64,000 nucleotides of DNA from NCBI GenBank assembly GCA_008711295.1, contig VUYV01000045.1:2680842-2744841 (forward strand), in the 5' to 3' direction. The position numbers and the translations under genes are program-made. The notes under the pieces were generated by a model. The model was not told the DNA's origin. It did not search any database and was given only the letters and a program-made list of their open reading frames with translations. Below, one piece after another: positions 33,624 to 46,600 of the stretch. Numbering within the stretch: the first letter of the stretch is position 1; every line of letters begins with the position of its first letter. This DNA comes from Anarhynchus alexandrinus (taxonomy: Eukaryota; Chordata; Aves; Charadriiformes; Charadriidae).

Positions 33624-36600
33624 ATGGATCAGTTTAATCTAGTTCTTCCTGTCTCGCACCTATTGTTAATCATGCCTAGACTCCCTCCCCCCTTCCTAAT
33701 ACTCATTCCCCCTCCTCCTCCATTCCTTTGATTCAAGTAGATAAATGAATAGGCATAAGGACATCAACATCTTTCTGAGTGATCATCTGCCTTGTATGCT
33801 CAGAATGTCCCATGTTTTGCTGATTATGTCCTGGTTGGCATCCCATATGTTCTTGATAGTCTCTGTCTTTGCTGATTTAGGAAGACTGAGGAAGAATATT
33901 GACTCATGCTGTAAACCCCAGCTTAGGTTTACCTCTAGCTACAAATTAAGTGAGATTTGTGTTCTCAACTTATTCAGCATTGTTAGAAAATATCTCTCTG
34001 AGCAGCACGTTAAACTGAACAAAATGACTCCTTTTCTTTCAGGGGCTGAGTATTATTTCTGCATTTAGCCAGCAGTGGTGATAGCTGCTTTTACATAATC
34101 AGTCTACAGTGGTAGGGTAACCTGTTTTTTGCACAAGTACATATTTTTATCTCTTAGGGGCAATACTGTTTGGGTCTGTTAATAGCAGTGCTAGAGCTCT
34201 GTAAGACTTTCCCTCTGAATGGCTGAATTTGTGCTGCTTTTTCAGAGAATAATTACAACCACAGGTTGAATGACTTTGTCCCAGATTTATTGTCATGAAT
34301 CCCCAACCTTAGCTTTGTTTTTTACTGTAGGGTTTTAGTTTCATCGTTCAGGATATTCTTTCCAGCAGCATCACGATTATGGCCTTGGGGAGGTAATAGG
34401 CTTTATGGTTGTGTGAGGAATGTAAGAGAGCAACAGATTGGGCAGTTTACACAAAATGTCTGGTGTGGTGATTTTTCCACTCAAGGCTGATGCTGTGCAA
34501 GGCTGTGGAGGAGATGTTCATACACCTATATTAAAAACAGGATCTTTCTTTTCAGTCCTTGTGTTGTATTCTGTCCGTAGCTTTTATATAGAGCCTGCTT
34601 TTCACACGACCAAACTAAACAGGTCGTGTTTGTCTGTCTGCAACTAGAATAATATATCCTCTGAAAAATGAAGGTCAGGCTCCCAGGAGGATCTGCCTTT
34701 CAGCAGCACATTTTTTTCTTTGGTGTAAGGACAGTGACATAGGTGCAGTTGGATCCAGCATTCATTCTACCAACATCACAAAAAGTGAGCCTGATCTTTC
34801 CTTTGTAGCAATGGTGGCCTGGGCGATTTCCCCCAGTCTGGAAAGGGTTTTGTCTTAGACAGAGAGTGGGTGTAAACAGTGCAGGGACTGAGGGTGGGGG
34901 TGGAGGAGAGCATCCACATTCGATGTTCTCCAGCATAACTCCCCAGGTGGTGTGTATGTATTGTGATTAAGACTACTTTGGTCCCAGCAGTACATCCCTG
35001 AGGGTCCTCCCATTCTGAGGTGCAGGGGAAAGTATGGGCCCGTGAGATCTCAGCAAAACGGGACAACTGTAGACACCTAATAGGGATGAACATACACGTC
35101 TCATGCATTAATATTCAAATTAATTTCTGCTGATTATATTTCAGTTTAGGATGATGCATTATTTATATTAGAAGTCCTTTTATAGTATCTTGTGAGTAAG
35201 GAAGTCACAGCTCACAAGGTGGAGAAGACGAGCGCTCCTTAGCAAGGGGCAGTCTCTGCTGTGTCTTCATAGCATTTAGCACATTGGGCTGTGAGCTTAC
35301 TGAGCACCCTTGGACACTGCTGTAATTCTAGACAATATGAGAAACAAGACTAGATCTCTGACAGCTTTTTCCACAGGACATGGAGAACTTCATTGACTCT
35401 GCCTGCTTTGCTGGAAACAGGAAGGAATTAAAAATTCATGCACAAAATCTTAACTGAACAATTTTAAACCTCTTGGGGGAGAAAAAAAGGTTATATACAA
35501 TTTTATTTCCTGGGAAGGACTAAGGACCAGGTCAGCAGGATTTTAGACAAATTTGATGCAGTTCTCCCAGTTAAAATTTTGTGCCTGAAACCACAACAGC
35601 CTGCCATTTTTCCCCTTGTTTGAAGCACAAGAAAGGTTCCTTTTACAGAACTTGGGGATTTCAGCTGGCTGAATCCAATGATTCACTGTCAGCAAGAATG
35701 TAAAAAAGACTGTGGCTCCACTAAGCCCCTTTCTGCTGCTAAGGTGGTGGTTTTAGATTCCTTGTCATGACATAAAAGAAAACAGCACTGGAAAGCATGC
35801 ATGCACTGAAAGAGACTGATCTAAGGTTTAACAGCCTTCAGAACTGTACTTTCTAATTTGGAGTAATTGATTTTTCTCAATCTTCATGTTCCTTTTAATT
35901 TAATCTATTTTCTGTATGCGTTTTTTTTAGAGAGGTGAGGTGAGGCAAGGAGAGGAAGTGAATTTCCATCCTCTGGCAATATGTTAATGAAGGAACATCC
36001 CTACACTAGTCTCCATCCCTGGAGCTAATGGGGTGCCTGGGAGAAGTAGGCTGTTCGCCCTCTGTCAGTCAGGCACTGGACAGAAAAGAGTCATATAAGG
36101 GTGCCAGTGAGCTTCACAGGTATTTGCTAAAAAGAGAGGAAAGCTAAGACTGCAGTACCTTGAGCTTGCTTCAGATTTTTATGGGAGTATATATATGCTC
36201 ATAGGTGCAGACTCGCTTGTGCCCCTTTCTCTTCTAGTTTGTCCCAAGCCTGCTCTCTGGTACCTCGGCCTTGTTCCTCTTCTTCCCAGACAGCTGAATC
36301 TCTTATCCAGCACCACTAAACAGTGGCCATTTCTTCATCCCATTTGATGCCAGGACACTAGCAACATGTACAGCAATGGGACTGCTCTTTGTACTCAGTC
36401 CCTGTGTCCAGAGTTGTATCATCTGCCGGGACTAGGCAAACCACTGCTCTGAGGTCCCGTAATACAGCCTGCTCAGGGCAAATGGCATCTCTGGGCAATC
36501 ATTGCAAAGTACAAGCAAAAGAAAAGACAGTTTTCAAAGCTGTTTAGCTAAATTGAACCATAGTTTTACAATGATGTCAAAAGAAAATGCCTCTGGTACC

Positions 36601-39600
36601 CCTTCATACCCCAGCAAATCAGAGCTTTCCTCCAGAGAGTGGAGGACCATTTGATAAACTGCAGCCTGTGTACTGCAGACGCAGGCTAAAGGAGGGTGAG
36701 TGAGTGGAGTTGGAGCTGGGAAAAGTGAAGCAATATTAATATCATCTCTATATCTAACAGCTGTCATCTGCACATGAATACCAGCCATTACATGGAGTAC
36801 TCTCAATCGCCTTTGCTTTTGTGCATGTTAAATTCATCATTCATACGTGCAGGGAGAGAAAAAGCAAGCGTAAATATTCAGCCTGAAAATGAGTAAGGAT
36901 TACATAAGAAACTGTTTTGTTATTCTTTCCTTTTGTTTTTTATTCCTGCCACATGCTCTCTGTTCTTAGAAAGTCTGAAAACTCATTCTTTCTAATGAAA
37001 TTCTTGCTAGAACTGAAATATTGCAAGATTGGGTTTTTTCTTCCAGGGAATTACCTTGAGGCCACAGCATCACAGTAGGTTGTGATATAAAGGTTTACAG
37101 ACAAGTGTCTTAAAACACTCCATCACTTCCAACAAACTCTGCAAGCCCAGTTTCTCTGCCCGTGGAAAATTTACAAGCAAATTCAAACAAACTAATTTTT
37201 TTACAGCATATGAATGCTCAGAGAAAACTTCATTTAACTTAGTACAACTATAGCATAAAGTGGGATTGAACTGAAGAAGATCTCTTCCAATGTTCTCTGC
37301 TATATATCAATTAACTAAGGTAGTCTGAATCTCATTACTGAACGGGCAGCCTTTATAATCATCGTTCACTAAATACAGATTAAATGGTCCGATGATAATA
37401 ATCATCCTTCTTACTCTTACCTTTACAGGGGTACCACTGTGCTTTGCACTTAACATAAGTCACGTATAATACCCACTATTCAAGGACAGGTATCTATTTG
37501 GCCTGTCTTAATTCTTAGGTCATCGCTGCAGTATCAAAGCATTTCACAGAAGCGTAGCTAATGATAGTGCTTTCCCTTCTTCTTCCTTCAATCTGCAGGT
37601 GCTGGACATTGGCTTCAGTGCAGACTTTCTGGGTTTAGTATAGGAAGAGTATGTCATTAGCACTGCATTTGTCATTTGCCTGTGAGGCTTGCTCTCACCC
37701 CAGCTGTGTTAGGGAGCTGGTCCTGGAGATGTAGGGTTGTGACAGAGCAACCTGTTTCTCATAGCCAAGAGCCTCCATGCTGGGCTGTGCTCGGCTGGGG
37801 CTGGGGCAGTGGTGAGAGCCCCACTGCAGTGGGAGGAACGGGGACCAGCCAGAGCAGCCTGTGGGAGGGGGGTGGTGTGGGCACGGGGCAGCAGGCTGCC
37901 AAGTCCATCCCCGGTTGTGAAGCATGTGGCGGCTACTTCTGCGGAAATAGTAGTTTTGCCATAGCTGGTATAAGCAAATACTATAAGTTTATTTAAAAGG
38001 ACATCACAGCTAATCAACAAATTAAGAACCTAGCCAAGCTCTCTGATCAAACATGAAGTCAGTACCATTAAAAGAACAAAGGAGTGGAAAGGGTCTCTTT
38101 CCTCACTGAGCCCATTTATTGAAGTAATGCACAGGGCCACTATGTAAAGCACTTCACAAATTGATGCAGTACATAACCAACTTGGTTCCACTTACAAACT
38201 GGGCTTTACAAGTCCTGATCGTCCTAAGACATATGTACTGGCTCTGGTTTAGATTCATATTAATGAAAAGTAGATACAGTGCTCGATACCTTGTACTTCC
38301 TTATCAGAAATACTTTGTGGAAGACATCCCATACAACATTCGCCTTTCCATAGCTACATAGCATCACATACTCATAGTAAACTGTCTAGTACACAGAGGT
38401 TTTTCTTCCCCTCTGTCATTTCTAACCAATAAACTCCTGTATAACAAATTCTCTGTTACTTCTAAAGTAAATGATCCTTCTTTGTGTACTATGAATGTCA
38501 TCCCATTTTTTTTCTGCCATACAACCAAAGTCTTCAGCTTCTTCTATGCTATTGTCTAAACCTTATCTGTGTTCACGATGTCCCCCAGCCTCATACCAGC
38601 AACAAAATACATTAGCACACCTTTACTTTTTGTGCCAACGTCATTAATGAAAATAAGACTGATCCCCAATCCTCATTCTTCCTCCTGCGAAAAGTCATGG
38701 ACTACGGCACTTAAAAAAAGGGAAACAATTATGATGTCTTTGGTGAGGGAGATTAACACATCCTCTCTGTGAGCAGACGTCATCTTCCAGGTCAGTTAAA
38801 TGAGAAGCCAGGTGTTTGCACATAAGTTCCAACTACAAAATTTATTCCTTGTTTCTCTTGGTGTCCTGATGTGCTGAACTCCTGAAGGAAACAAGAGACT
38901 GGCCAACAGCACGTCAGCCAAATCTTGTGAACTTCAGAGTGCCTTCTTGTCCTGGAGCTGTAAATGAATGTAATAGTGCTTATTCATGTGCGTAAATGTG
39001 CTAGAGATAAATAAGTGAAGAACTCTGGACTACGCAGGGTACATTTCACTGGCCATTGATTTCCAGTGTGTACATCTGCAATTGCAGCAAATAATGAACA
39101 GTTTGTCCTACTAGTGTCCACACTTTCTTCTCAAGCTCTTTGAAGATTAGGCATGTGTTTGAAAATCATAGACAGAGCCTTGTGCCCTTGTGCAGCTTGA
39201 AGTTTCTACTTACAAACTGATATTTTGCAGATTACATCTATAACCATGCTATCCTGTAGGCACATAATATAAGAGGAAAAAAAAACCCCACTTTTTGTGG
39301 AAACAAGATTGATAATATACACCTGCCCTCCACCAGCTTCAATGTATGAAGACAGTCTTAACATAGTGGTTTGGAATCGGAAGGAATTATTTCAAATTAT
39401 GATTGTCAAGAAGAGGTTTTGTTTAACACAGACAGTAGATACCACGGAGCATGTTATGAGTTCATTCCAAAGACAGAAAGAGTATCTCACCTCTGTTCTC
39501 TCACCAGGAACACCTAAATTCTCCCCATTCCCTGCAGCACCTAACATGAGCTATTTAAAGACTTCACTATATAATAAAGTCTGCTGGTTTTTTTTTCCTA

Positions 39601-39783
39601 ATCCGCAGCCTTTTTTCTACAAACTCACAAATAAGTCTCATACCTAATCAGGGGCTATCTGTATGTTTGGGCTGTAGTTTTTGTATAGAAGGTGTAAATA
39701 GCTGCCATTTTTTCTCAAAAGCTGTCTCCTATTGACTTCTGTGTACCCTTTTCTGCAGTTCTATAGCTAACACAAGCTAAGCA

Positions 39784-39799
39784 AGGTCAGACAAGGTCA
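39784..39799 (+). promoter_or_regulatory. Perfect DR4 nuclear-receptor element
   Basis: AGGTCA GACA AGGTCA consists of two perfect half-sites in direct orientation with a 4-bp spacer, the arrangement preferred by thyroid-hormone-receptor and LXR heterodimers with RXR. Both hexamers are exact, which is unusual by chance, but no promoter is adjacent. Confidence 0.35.
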
Positions 39800-40303
39800 A
39801 CTGTTGGAGGAATGGTCTTTAAGGTAAACTTTCCTAGTAGAGAAAGCAGTACTGGTAATTCTAGATGTGATAGACCTTTTTTGACTTGGTACTGATAGAT
39901 CGAGTGAGTCAGGGCAGTGCAAAAAGTCACTGTACTACTGGAGGACCCAGTAGTTAGAATATTTGGAAAACAAAGGGCTTTTTGGCCACTTCTAGTAATA
40001 AAAAAAACCCTGGGCGTGTAGAGGGGGCAGGGATGATTTAATGTGGGCAGTCACATTCTTCCCACTCTGTGATCCTAGCAGTGCTGCATAGCTCACCACC
40101 ACTCATGAGTCACTACTTCCATTTTAGTGCATCTGCTTTTCCAGTAAAACTCTCTCGCAGGTCTATCCTGAAATTGAGGTGTGGCAATTCAGAGCGCTAT
40201 TAGTGCCACTAATAGTTGCCACATTATACCATGTCTGCAGCCATGCCCCAGCAGTGGATAACATGGTCTATGCACGTTCCCTTCAGTTTTTCAGTACTCA
40301 AAT

Positions 40304-40385
40304 ATCATAGAATCATAGAACGGATAGAGTTGGAAGGGACCTTAAAGATCATCTAGTTACAACCCCCTGCCCTGGCCGCTGGACC
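40304..40385 (-). mobile_element. Short CR1 copy (82 bp) with flanking direct repeat
   Basis: Read on the minus strand this is the last part of a CR1 tail, ending in the ATTCTATGAT type terminus; on the plus strand it appears as ATCATAGAATCATAGAAC followed by GTTGGAAGGGACCTTAAAGA. The 10-mer CAAATATCAT is present at both edges (40299-40308 and 40385-40394). Part of this overlaps the CR1 terminus, so it is a target-site duplication with microhomology. Extreme 5' truncation is typical of CR1. Confidence 0.9.
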
Positions 40386-43300
40386 AAATATCATTTGTAC
40401 TGGTATGGGGCGAAAAGCACTAACGAAATGTGGGGTGTTACAAGAAATGCATTAGCCCTTTCATGTATTTTAAATTATAAACCTATTCTGTCATATATAT
40501 ACACTCTCTCTTTCTCTCTACTTTGGCTGCTGCTGTTATTCAGTTTAGTCTAAATCATGAAAATCTGAAATCATATTCTTGTTTACTGCTGCCTTCTCCT
40601 CCATCTCACCCCCCTCTCCATTTTTTCTTTCTAAGCTGCTTGAAAACATTCAGTTACCCAGCCCTGGAGGTGAAACTACTCAGAGAACTTCAAGGTTATG
40701 AAATGCAAAAGCTTGGCTTTTATTTGTTTCACAGTCAGAGAAAGCAGTGCACAGGATGAAAACCTCCGTTGTGCAGCTTTGCTAACACATAAAGGAAGCT
40801 TTAATTGAGTTTAAAAAGCAAGTGTATTTTTACATAATTAGGAAAAACAAACCCCCCCACAACAATGTTGAACAAATAGTGGTGGTGTTTATATCAATTT
40901 GGTTGAAAAGTTAAAAAAAAAGAAAAAGAAAGGCAAAGAAAGCAACCAATGGCCAAAGCAGATAAACAACATTCAGGGCACTACTGCTATGTTTGATAGA
41001 AAAGCAAAACCATTGGTGAGAATTAAGTACTCACTGTAGAGAGGGAGAAGCATTTGAAGTTATCAAAGAGAGAAGTCTTGATGTCAAAAAGAAAGAGGAG
41101 TCTTGGCTTGAAGGACGGTTAAAGCTTTTACTTTGGAATGATCTGAATTTTGAAAAGTCACCCAAAAGAAGTAGAGAACAAACCAGGGAGTTCAAGAGCT
41201 AATAGCTGTAAAAAAAGGAATAATTGGTGGGATCTAAGCAGTAGATAGGAATGTTTTAGGGAGCTGAACTTAGAGATCTGAGGTGCTTTGTCTTGAATTG
41301 CTGGTTAAGTCATTAGGACTCCCACTTTTCTTTATAAATCTTGTAACAGTTTGCTCAGACCTTGCAAAAGAAGTTAAAATAAACCCTCCACTTTTCTCTT
41401 TGCCCAGGTGGTGCCTGAAAAACAATACATATTTATGTGTGCAGAGTTGTCAACGCGTTACGCAGCACTTGTAAGCACTATCCATATTCAGTGATATGGT
41501 CGCACAATTATAAAGCACAAGTGCTTGCATCTCTCTTGAAGATGTACAATAGGAAACTGTTTGAAATATTGCCACAGCTATTGCACCCAAGTGCATCTTT
41601 ACGCAGCCCTCTGTCAGCAATTTGTCCTTGTGCTCTAAAAATGACAACAATTAGATGCACTGAGCTGTGGCAAAAATTGTACCCTATAAAACCACGGACA
41701 AACTGGAGATGGAGTGAGAGCCCGTTGGGCCCGATCCCCACAGTGCACCCCTTGCAAGGTGACCTTGGCTTCTGTGGGGAGGGCTGGGGGCACTCAGCCC
41801 TCTGAGGGCTGGAAAAACATTAGGCAGTTTCAATGCCCACGGGCAATCGTGTTGCAAACTTGTTACTGATAATTGCCACCTTACATCCCAACTTCCCTTA
41901 GTGCTGCTCCTGTTGGTCCCCAGGCATGGGTTGCCTTCCTTTTTTCGCTGCGTGAGCTGCTGGCAGCGCAAACTGCTCCCCGGGAGCAGAGACCTCCTCG
42001 GGAAGCGGCTGCTGGGGACTCCCGCAGCACAGGCAATAAATAATAAAGACCCGTTTGGGGCAGATGTGCCAGCTGCTGCACTCAGATCTGGGTGCAGACC
42101 CTGAAGAGCTCCAGAGTGCCGGGTCTGGATTGGGTCATAATAAAAATAAAAGCACAAACGACTGCTACCATGAAACTTATGGCAGGGATGATTTAAAATG
42201 GCTGCCAGAAATTGCAGAGGATTGGACTGGAGCCAGGATGCATTAAAATAGTTGTAGTAGCCCCAGAAAAAAGCAAACTGACTTTCAGAGGATGGAAAGG
42301 GGCTGTGTACTTGTGTGTGTGTGTTTTGGTATATGCGTGTGTTCATTTTTAGTGAAATCATGTACTTCCATCATTTCCTTGACGGCTTGATTTTGGGAGG
42401 ATTTCCTGATAATTTGTGCCAAATGAAACTTCCTTTAGTTATCTCCCTGCTGTATCTTCTGATAACTTGCCCTGTTTTCCAGCTCCAGTCATGGCTGATG
42501 AAACTAGATTAAGCTTCCAAAATTACACTGCAGTGAATCAAAGCTAGAGAAAATAGCAAGGAAGTATTAAATATTGTCCCTGTGCTGTGCTTCAGCCAAG
42601 CTGAATCCAAATCACTGAGGAAGCAGAGCTCTCAAAAAGCCGTTCTTAAGGTGAGCAGGGGAAATGCCATCTTCCTAACACATAGTGGTTTTGGTCAGAA
42701 TGGAAAGTAGAAGTCTATTTTGAGACAGTCTGTTTTCCTCATCTCCCAACTAGCTGGAAGAGGGAAGCTTTGCAAAGCAGATGAAAGTCTCTTGCATAAC
42801 TGCCAGCCCAGAAATGCTCAGGAGAGGAACCACACTTGAGGCGCTCTATGGGAAATACAGGAAAATACCATGGAGGTGAAGAAAAGAGCTCAAACTTCAC
42901 CTAGTTAATGCTAACCAGATTTGGGTTGTGTTTATGTCTAGCAAGGAAATTAGGTTCCTTGGATTAAATCACTAGGTTGGTTGCTGACTCAGAAAACACT
43001 GACATTGCTAAACACCTCCATCCACATAGTCCTACATAGTGCCTTGTGGAGACACACTAGCAAGCTCTAGGTCAACTAATTCAATCGCCAGAAGCAATAT
43101 TCCCACCTCAGAGCATCTAGCCTTCCTGGCAAACAAGGTCTTTCCCCTCTGCTGTTTGGTGCAGGGTTCAGAGGATGCCCAAGACGTCCCTTTCTCATTG
43201 CCTTAGGCTGCAACACAATCCAAAATTTCCTGTGTGGACTCCTGTGAGGAAATAACTTTTTCTGTCCATGCTTCAAGGCACACATCGGAGTGACGGGAAG

Positions 43301-43586
43301 CTGTACATCCCCTGGAAAGCCATGGCTTAATTTTGCTTTCAGGTTGCTGCTTGCACCCTCCTGGTACCAGCCCAGTGTGACCACGGAACAGTTGTATTCA
43401 GACAATCCACAGCTTAAGGTTGCTGAACTGGTATTAACACCCATTGTCAGTTTTTGGATTCTCTCCATGTGGCTATTATTGGCTTAAGGATTTAGACTGA
43501 GCATTTTAAAATACCTTACGGAACCAGTAGAGAGAGGTCAGCACAGAAATCAGTTTCTGAAGGGGATGTGAGATCTTTACTTCTGG
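40386..43586. other. Non-coding, nothing recognised
   Basis: Unique sequence with a TA/TC microsatellite at 40496-40521 and a (TG)6 run near 42312. The longest frame outside repeats in the whole window lies here (41684-42361, minus, 225 codons). It has no domain, shares its DNA with frames on the other strand and has a low-information composition, so I do not call it a gene. Confidence 0.4.
40496..40521. repeat. TA/TC low-complexity tract
   Basis: TATATATA is followed by CTCTCTCTTTCTCTCT; pyrimidine-rich simple sequence. Confidence 0.7.
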
Positions 43587-43668
43587 TGTCTCTTAAGAAC
43601 AGGCTGCACAAATGTCTTTCAAGGGTAGTTTAGGTGTAGTAGACCCAGTCTAGATGACTTCTTCAGAT
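43587..43668 (+). mobile_element. Ancient CR1/L3-like 3' fragment
   Basis: The order of blocks CTTAAGAACAGGCTGCACAA, TTTCAAGGGTAGTTTAGGTG and CCAGTCTAGATGACTTCTTC follows the 3' end of an old amniote CR1-type LINE whose consensus, as I recall it, carries AAGAACAGG...GGACTAGATGACCTC. It is diverged and lacks the ATTCTATG terminus. It may belong to the same old group as the relic at 9.9 kb. Confidence 0.6.
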
Positions 43669-46600
43669 GCCACAGCCGTAACAGGCACCAAAGCTCACAG
43701 CGTTTGTACACGTGCCAACAAAGCTCACCAGCAGTTTAGTCATAGCATCAGTGATCACGTTTCTTTGGAAGAACTGCAGCTCACTTGGGCTAAGCCAACA
43801 CACACAGTCTGGGGCTTAAGCAGCAGTGAACTGGTTAAACCTGGCAATTTGAAAACTCATCACACCTGTGTGGAGAGGCTGTGAGGCCTTCTCCACTGCT
43901 CCTGGTAAGCCTCCTCCCCTCAGGGCACCAGGGTGGACACAATGGCAGAGTCATGGGCTCTCAGAGGATTATCCCACCTTCCCTTCAGCTCCTTGGACAG
44001 TTTTGGCTGAGCAGGAAAGTCCTGCCACGTATTCTCAAAAGTTTAAAAACGGACATTCTCCCTCTGATGAAAGTTAACTGCTGTGCAGTGGTATTGCACA
44101 AGGGATGGCTGGGGCAGGTCTGCCTGCCTGGGCTATCTTTGGGGTGCAGTTAAGTTTAGAGTCGGGGTGATGTCCAGCAACTGTTTGAAGCCTTAAACTC
44201 CATTTTCTCTAAATTTTACACTCCTATCGGGAAATAAATCCCTCTTTGATTGGGGGTAGAATTGAAAAGCTGGCAGGTCACTGTCTTATAGCTGTGCCTG
44301 CAGATACAAATTCACTCAGTTACTCCATAACCGTGAGTGACACAGAGGGCACCACAGGCCACAGCCCAGTTCAGAAGTGAGAGAATCACATAACTCATGG
44401 TAAGAGTGACAACAGGCATGATCTTGCTGGTGATATGCTCAGAGAAGATAGAGGGGACAGAGGTTCAGTGGCGAGTCCTTACTTTATCTTGGCCGCAATG
44501 CTGATAAGGCCTTCCTATAACTCCTTCCCTATGTAACTGCGTCATTCACTTAATACTGACCACTATTTTCCTAATACCACTCTGTTTCTACTCTTTCTAA
44601 TGAAGGGAAACCTTTTTGCTTTCATTATGTTATGTCCAATGCAGTTAACAAGCCCCTTAGACTGCAGCAAATCCTCTTTCTGTTTTGTGGGGCATCTAGT
44701 ACAGGTTTTGGCAGGGACAGAAACAGCAATACTTCTCCATATGGCCAAGCCTCTCCTGCCACCTGTACTCCAGGAGCACATTTGTCTGACACAGCATCCT
44801 GGTGAGCTTTCAGTGAAAACATCGTCTCGTCACACAGTCAAGCCCACAGTGTCCAGGTTTGGCTTGGCCCTCTAAAAACCAGCTGTTCCCAAACAGTTTC
44901 TGTTCATCCAGAGCCAGACAGTGCTCTTGGTAAAAGCAAGTGAAAAATCCTTAGAATAACATTTTGTACGTAACCCACCTACTCCAGATTAATTACCAGG
45001 TGAGAGGATCCTTGGAAATATTGTTATAGTTTCCTACTATAGTTTCCAGAAGCTAGAGATGTTTTATATGTATTTTTTGTGTCATTGAGTGGATTTGACA
45101 TATTTCAAGAAAAGAGCAGATAACAAAGTGTTGATTTAGATTTGAGCTTTCCTACATTTGCAGATTATTTAAAATTGGGATTCTGGTCCATACCTAGCTC
45201 AAGGCTCTTCAACTATGAAATGTACTTAGATCAGTTGGGCACCTTAGCATTTGTTAATCACTAATTTCTTCTTTTCCAGTCCATTCCACTTCTATCAATG
45301 TAGAGTCAATTCCTACTCTGGTCCACTAACTTCACAAGAGAAATAACACTCATGAACAAGCTTATAGCTTGTTCAAAAGTTGGGAGCAAAGTGGGACAAT
45401 AGGATAACACTGTACTTGCATGGGATGGATGACAGGAGACCAGCCAGCTGTGAAGAGGTAAATTTAGACAGGAGCAGTTCTTTGCAGTCACATTAGGAAA
45501 TGAAACTACACTTGTTTTAAAGGACTTTTAAAAGAAATCAAGAGAAAAATACAGTAGTAAGCAAGGAAGATGAGGAAAGGAGAGAGTTTCAGGACTGAAG
45601 TAAGGTCAAGAGGCCAAGGAAAATGAAGAAAAGTGGTGTCATTTGTGACCATTTACATACATACCCCTTTCTGTATGAAAACACATCCTGGTGGATCACA
45701 GCACTTCAGAAACTTAAAACGCCAAGAAGTTTGAGATTTCCCACAACCTAGCTTCCAGTGGCTCCAAAACTAGTATTACTCATGCCAATGCACTACAATG
45801 CGGTTTAGCAGTATGAAACACTATTACAAATGAAAGCAGCAGTTGGTGACGTGTAACAGCTGCTCATATTTCCTGCTTAAAGATTCATGATTAACTCTTC
45901 TTCATTAGAGTTTGGTGAAGTTGGATATTTTTATTACTGTATTTCTCGCATCTTTTCAAATCCAGCAAGTCTAGTGGAAAATATGTGAGTTTGAAGAGTG
46001 CAATATGTCTCCACAAAATTAGAATCTGTTTCTCCTCCAGGTTTTCCTTCCTTTAAATATGGGACCACGATTATTATCTAGTCCCTTCTTGTCAGGCCAT
46101 GTCAGTTTTGGATGTCAGTTCAGAGTTTTGTGGCAACAAACTCATGTAAAGTCCCTTACATCTTTTTCACTGATTCAGACTCAAAACTAAAGAAGAATCA
46201 ACTTATAGGAAGAGAGGAAATGAAGAGCACTCTTCATGCCCGTCCCTCAGCACATAAATAAGTTGTGCACCTTTGGAGGAACACTGGCAGGTGTTTGGGG
46301 GGTTTTATGCTATCTGTTTGATTATTTCAATATTAGTTTTACTATTGAACAGTTTTATGTTTTCTTGTAGTGACTTGGTCTTGAAGTTAGCTCCGAAAGT
46401 CTCATATGCAAGGAGAAAATTTCCCGCCCAAATATGCTGTATTGACAAATATGCTACATACTTCCCAATGTGGGGACCTTAATCAGGCAGAACTTCTGAA
46501 TCTCTAAATTCCTCCTTGTTCCTGATACACATGAAATAGCTTCTTTTCTCCTCAGTTAGCCTCTCAACACTTCTTAGTCCTACTACTTTTAAGCTTTTAT

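Larger units (their letters stand above)
31172..40303. other. Non-coding, nothing recognised over 9 kb
   Basis: Unique, mostly AT-rich DNA. Items of note are an octamer at 33616-33623, a purine tract at about 35930-35960 (GAGGTGAGGTGAGG-like), a GC-richer patch at about 37780-37915 with runs of G but few CpG, and a DR4 motif at 39784-39799. Open frames are at most about 120 codons, without domains. Confidence 0.45.

Noticed and set aside
43920..43940. GCACCAGGGTGGACAC as a further CTCF site
   Set aside because: The essential GGC part of the core is absent.
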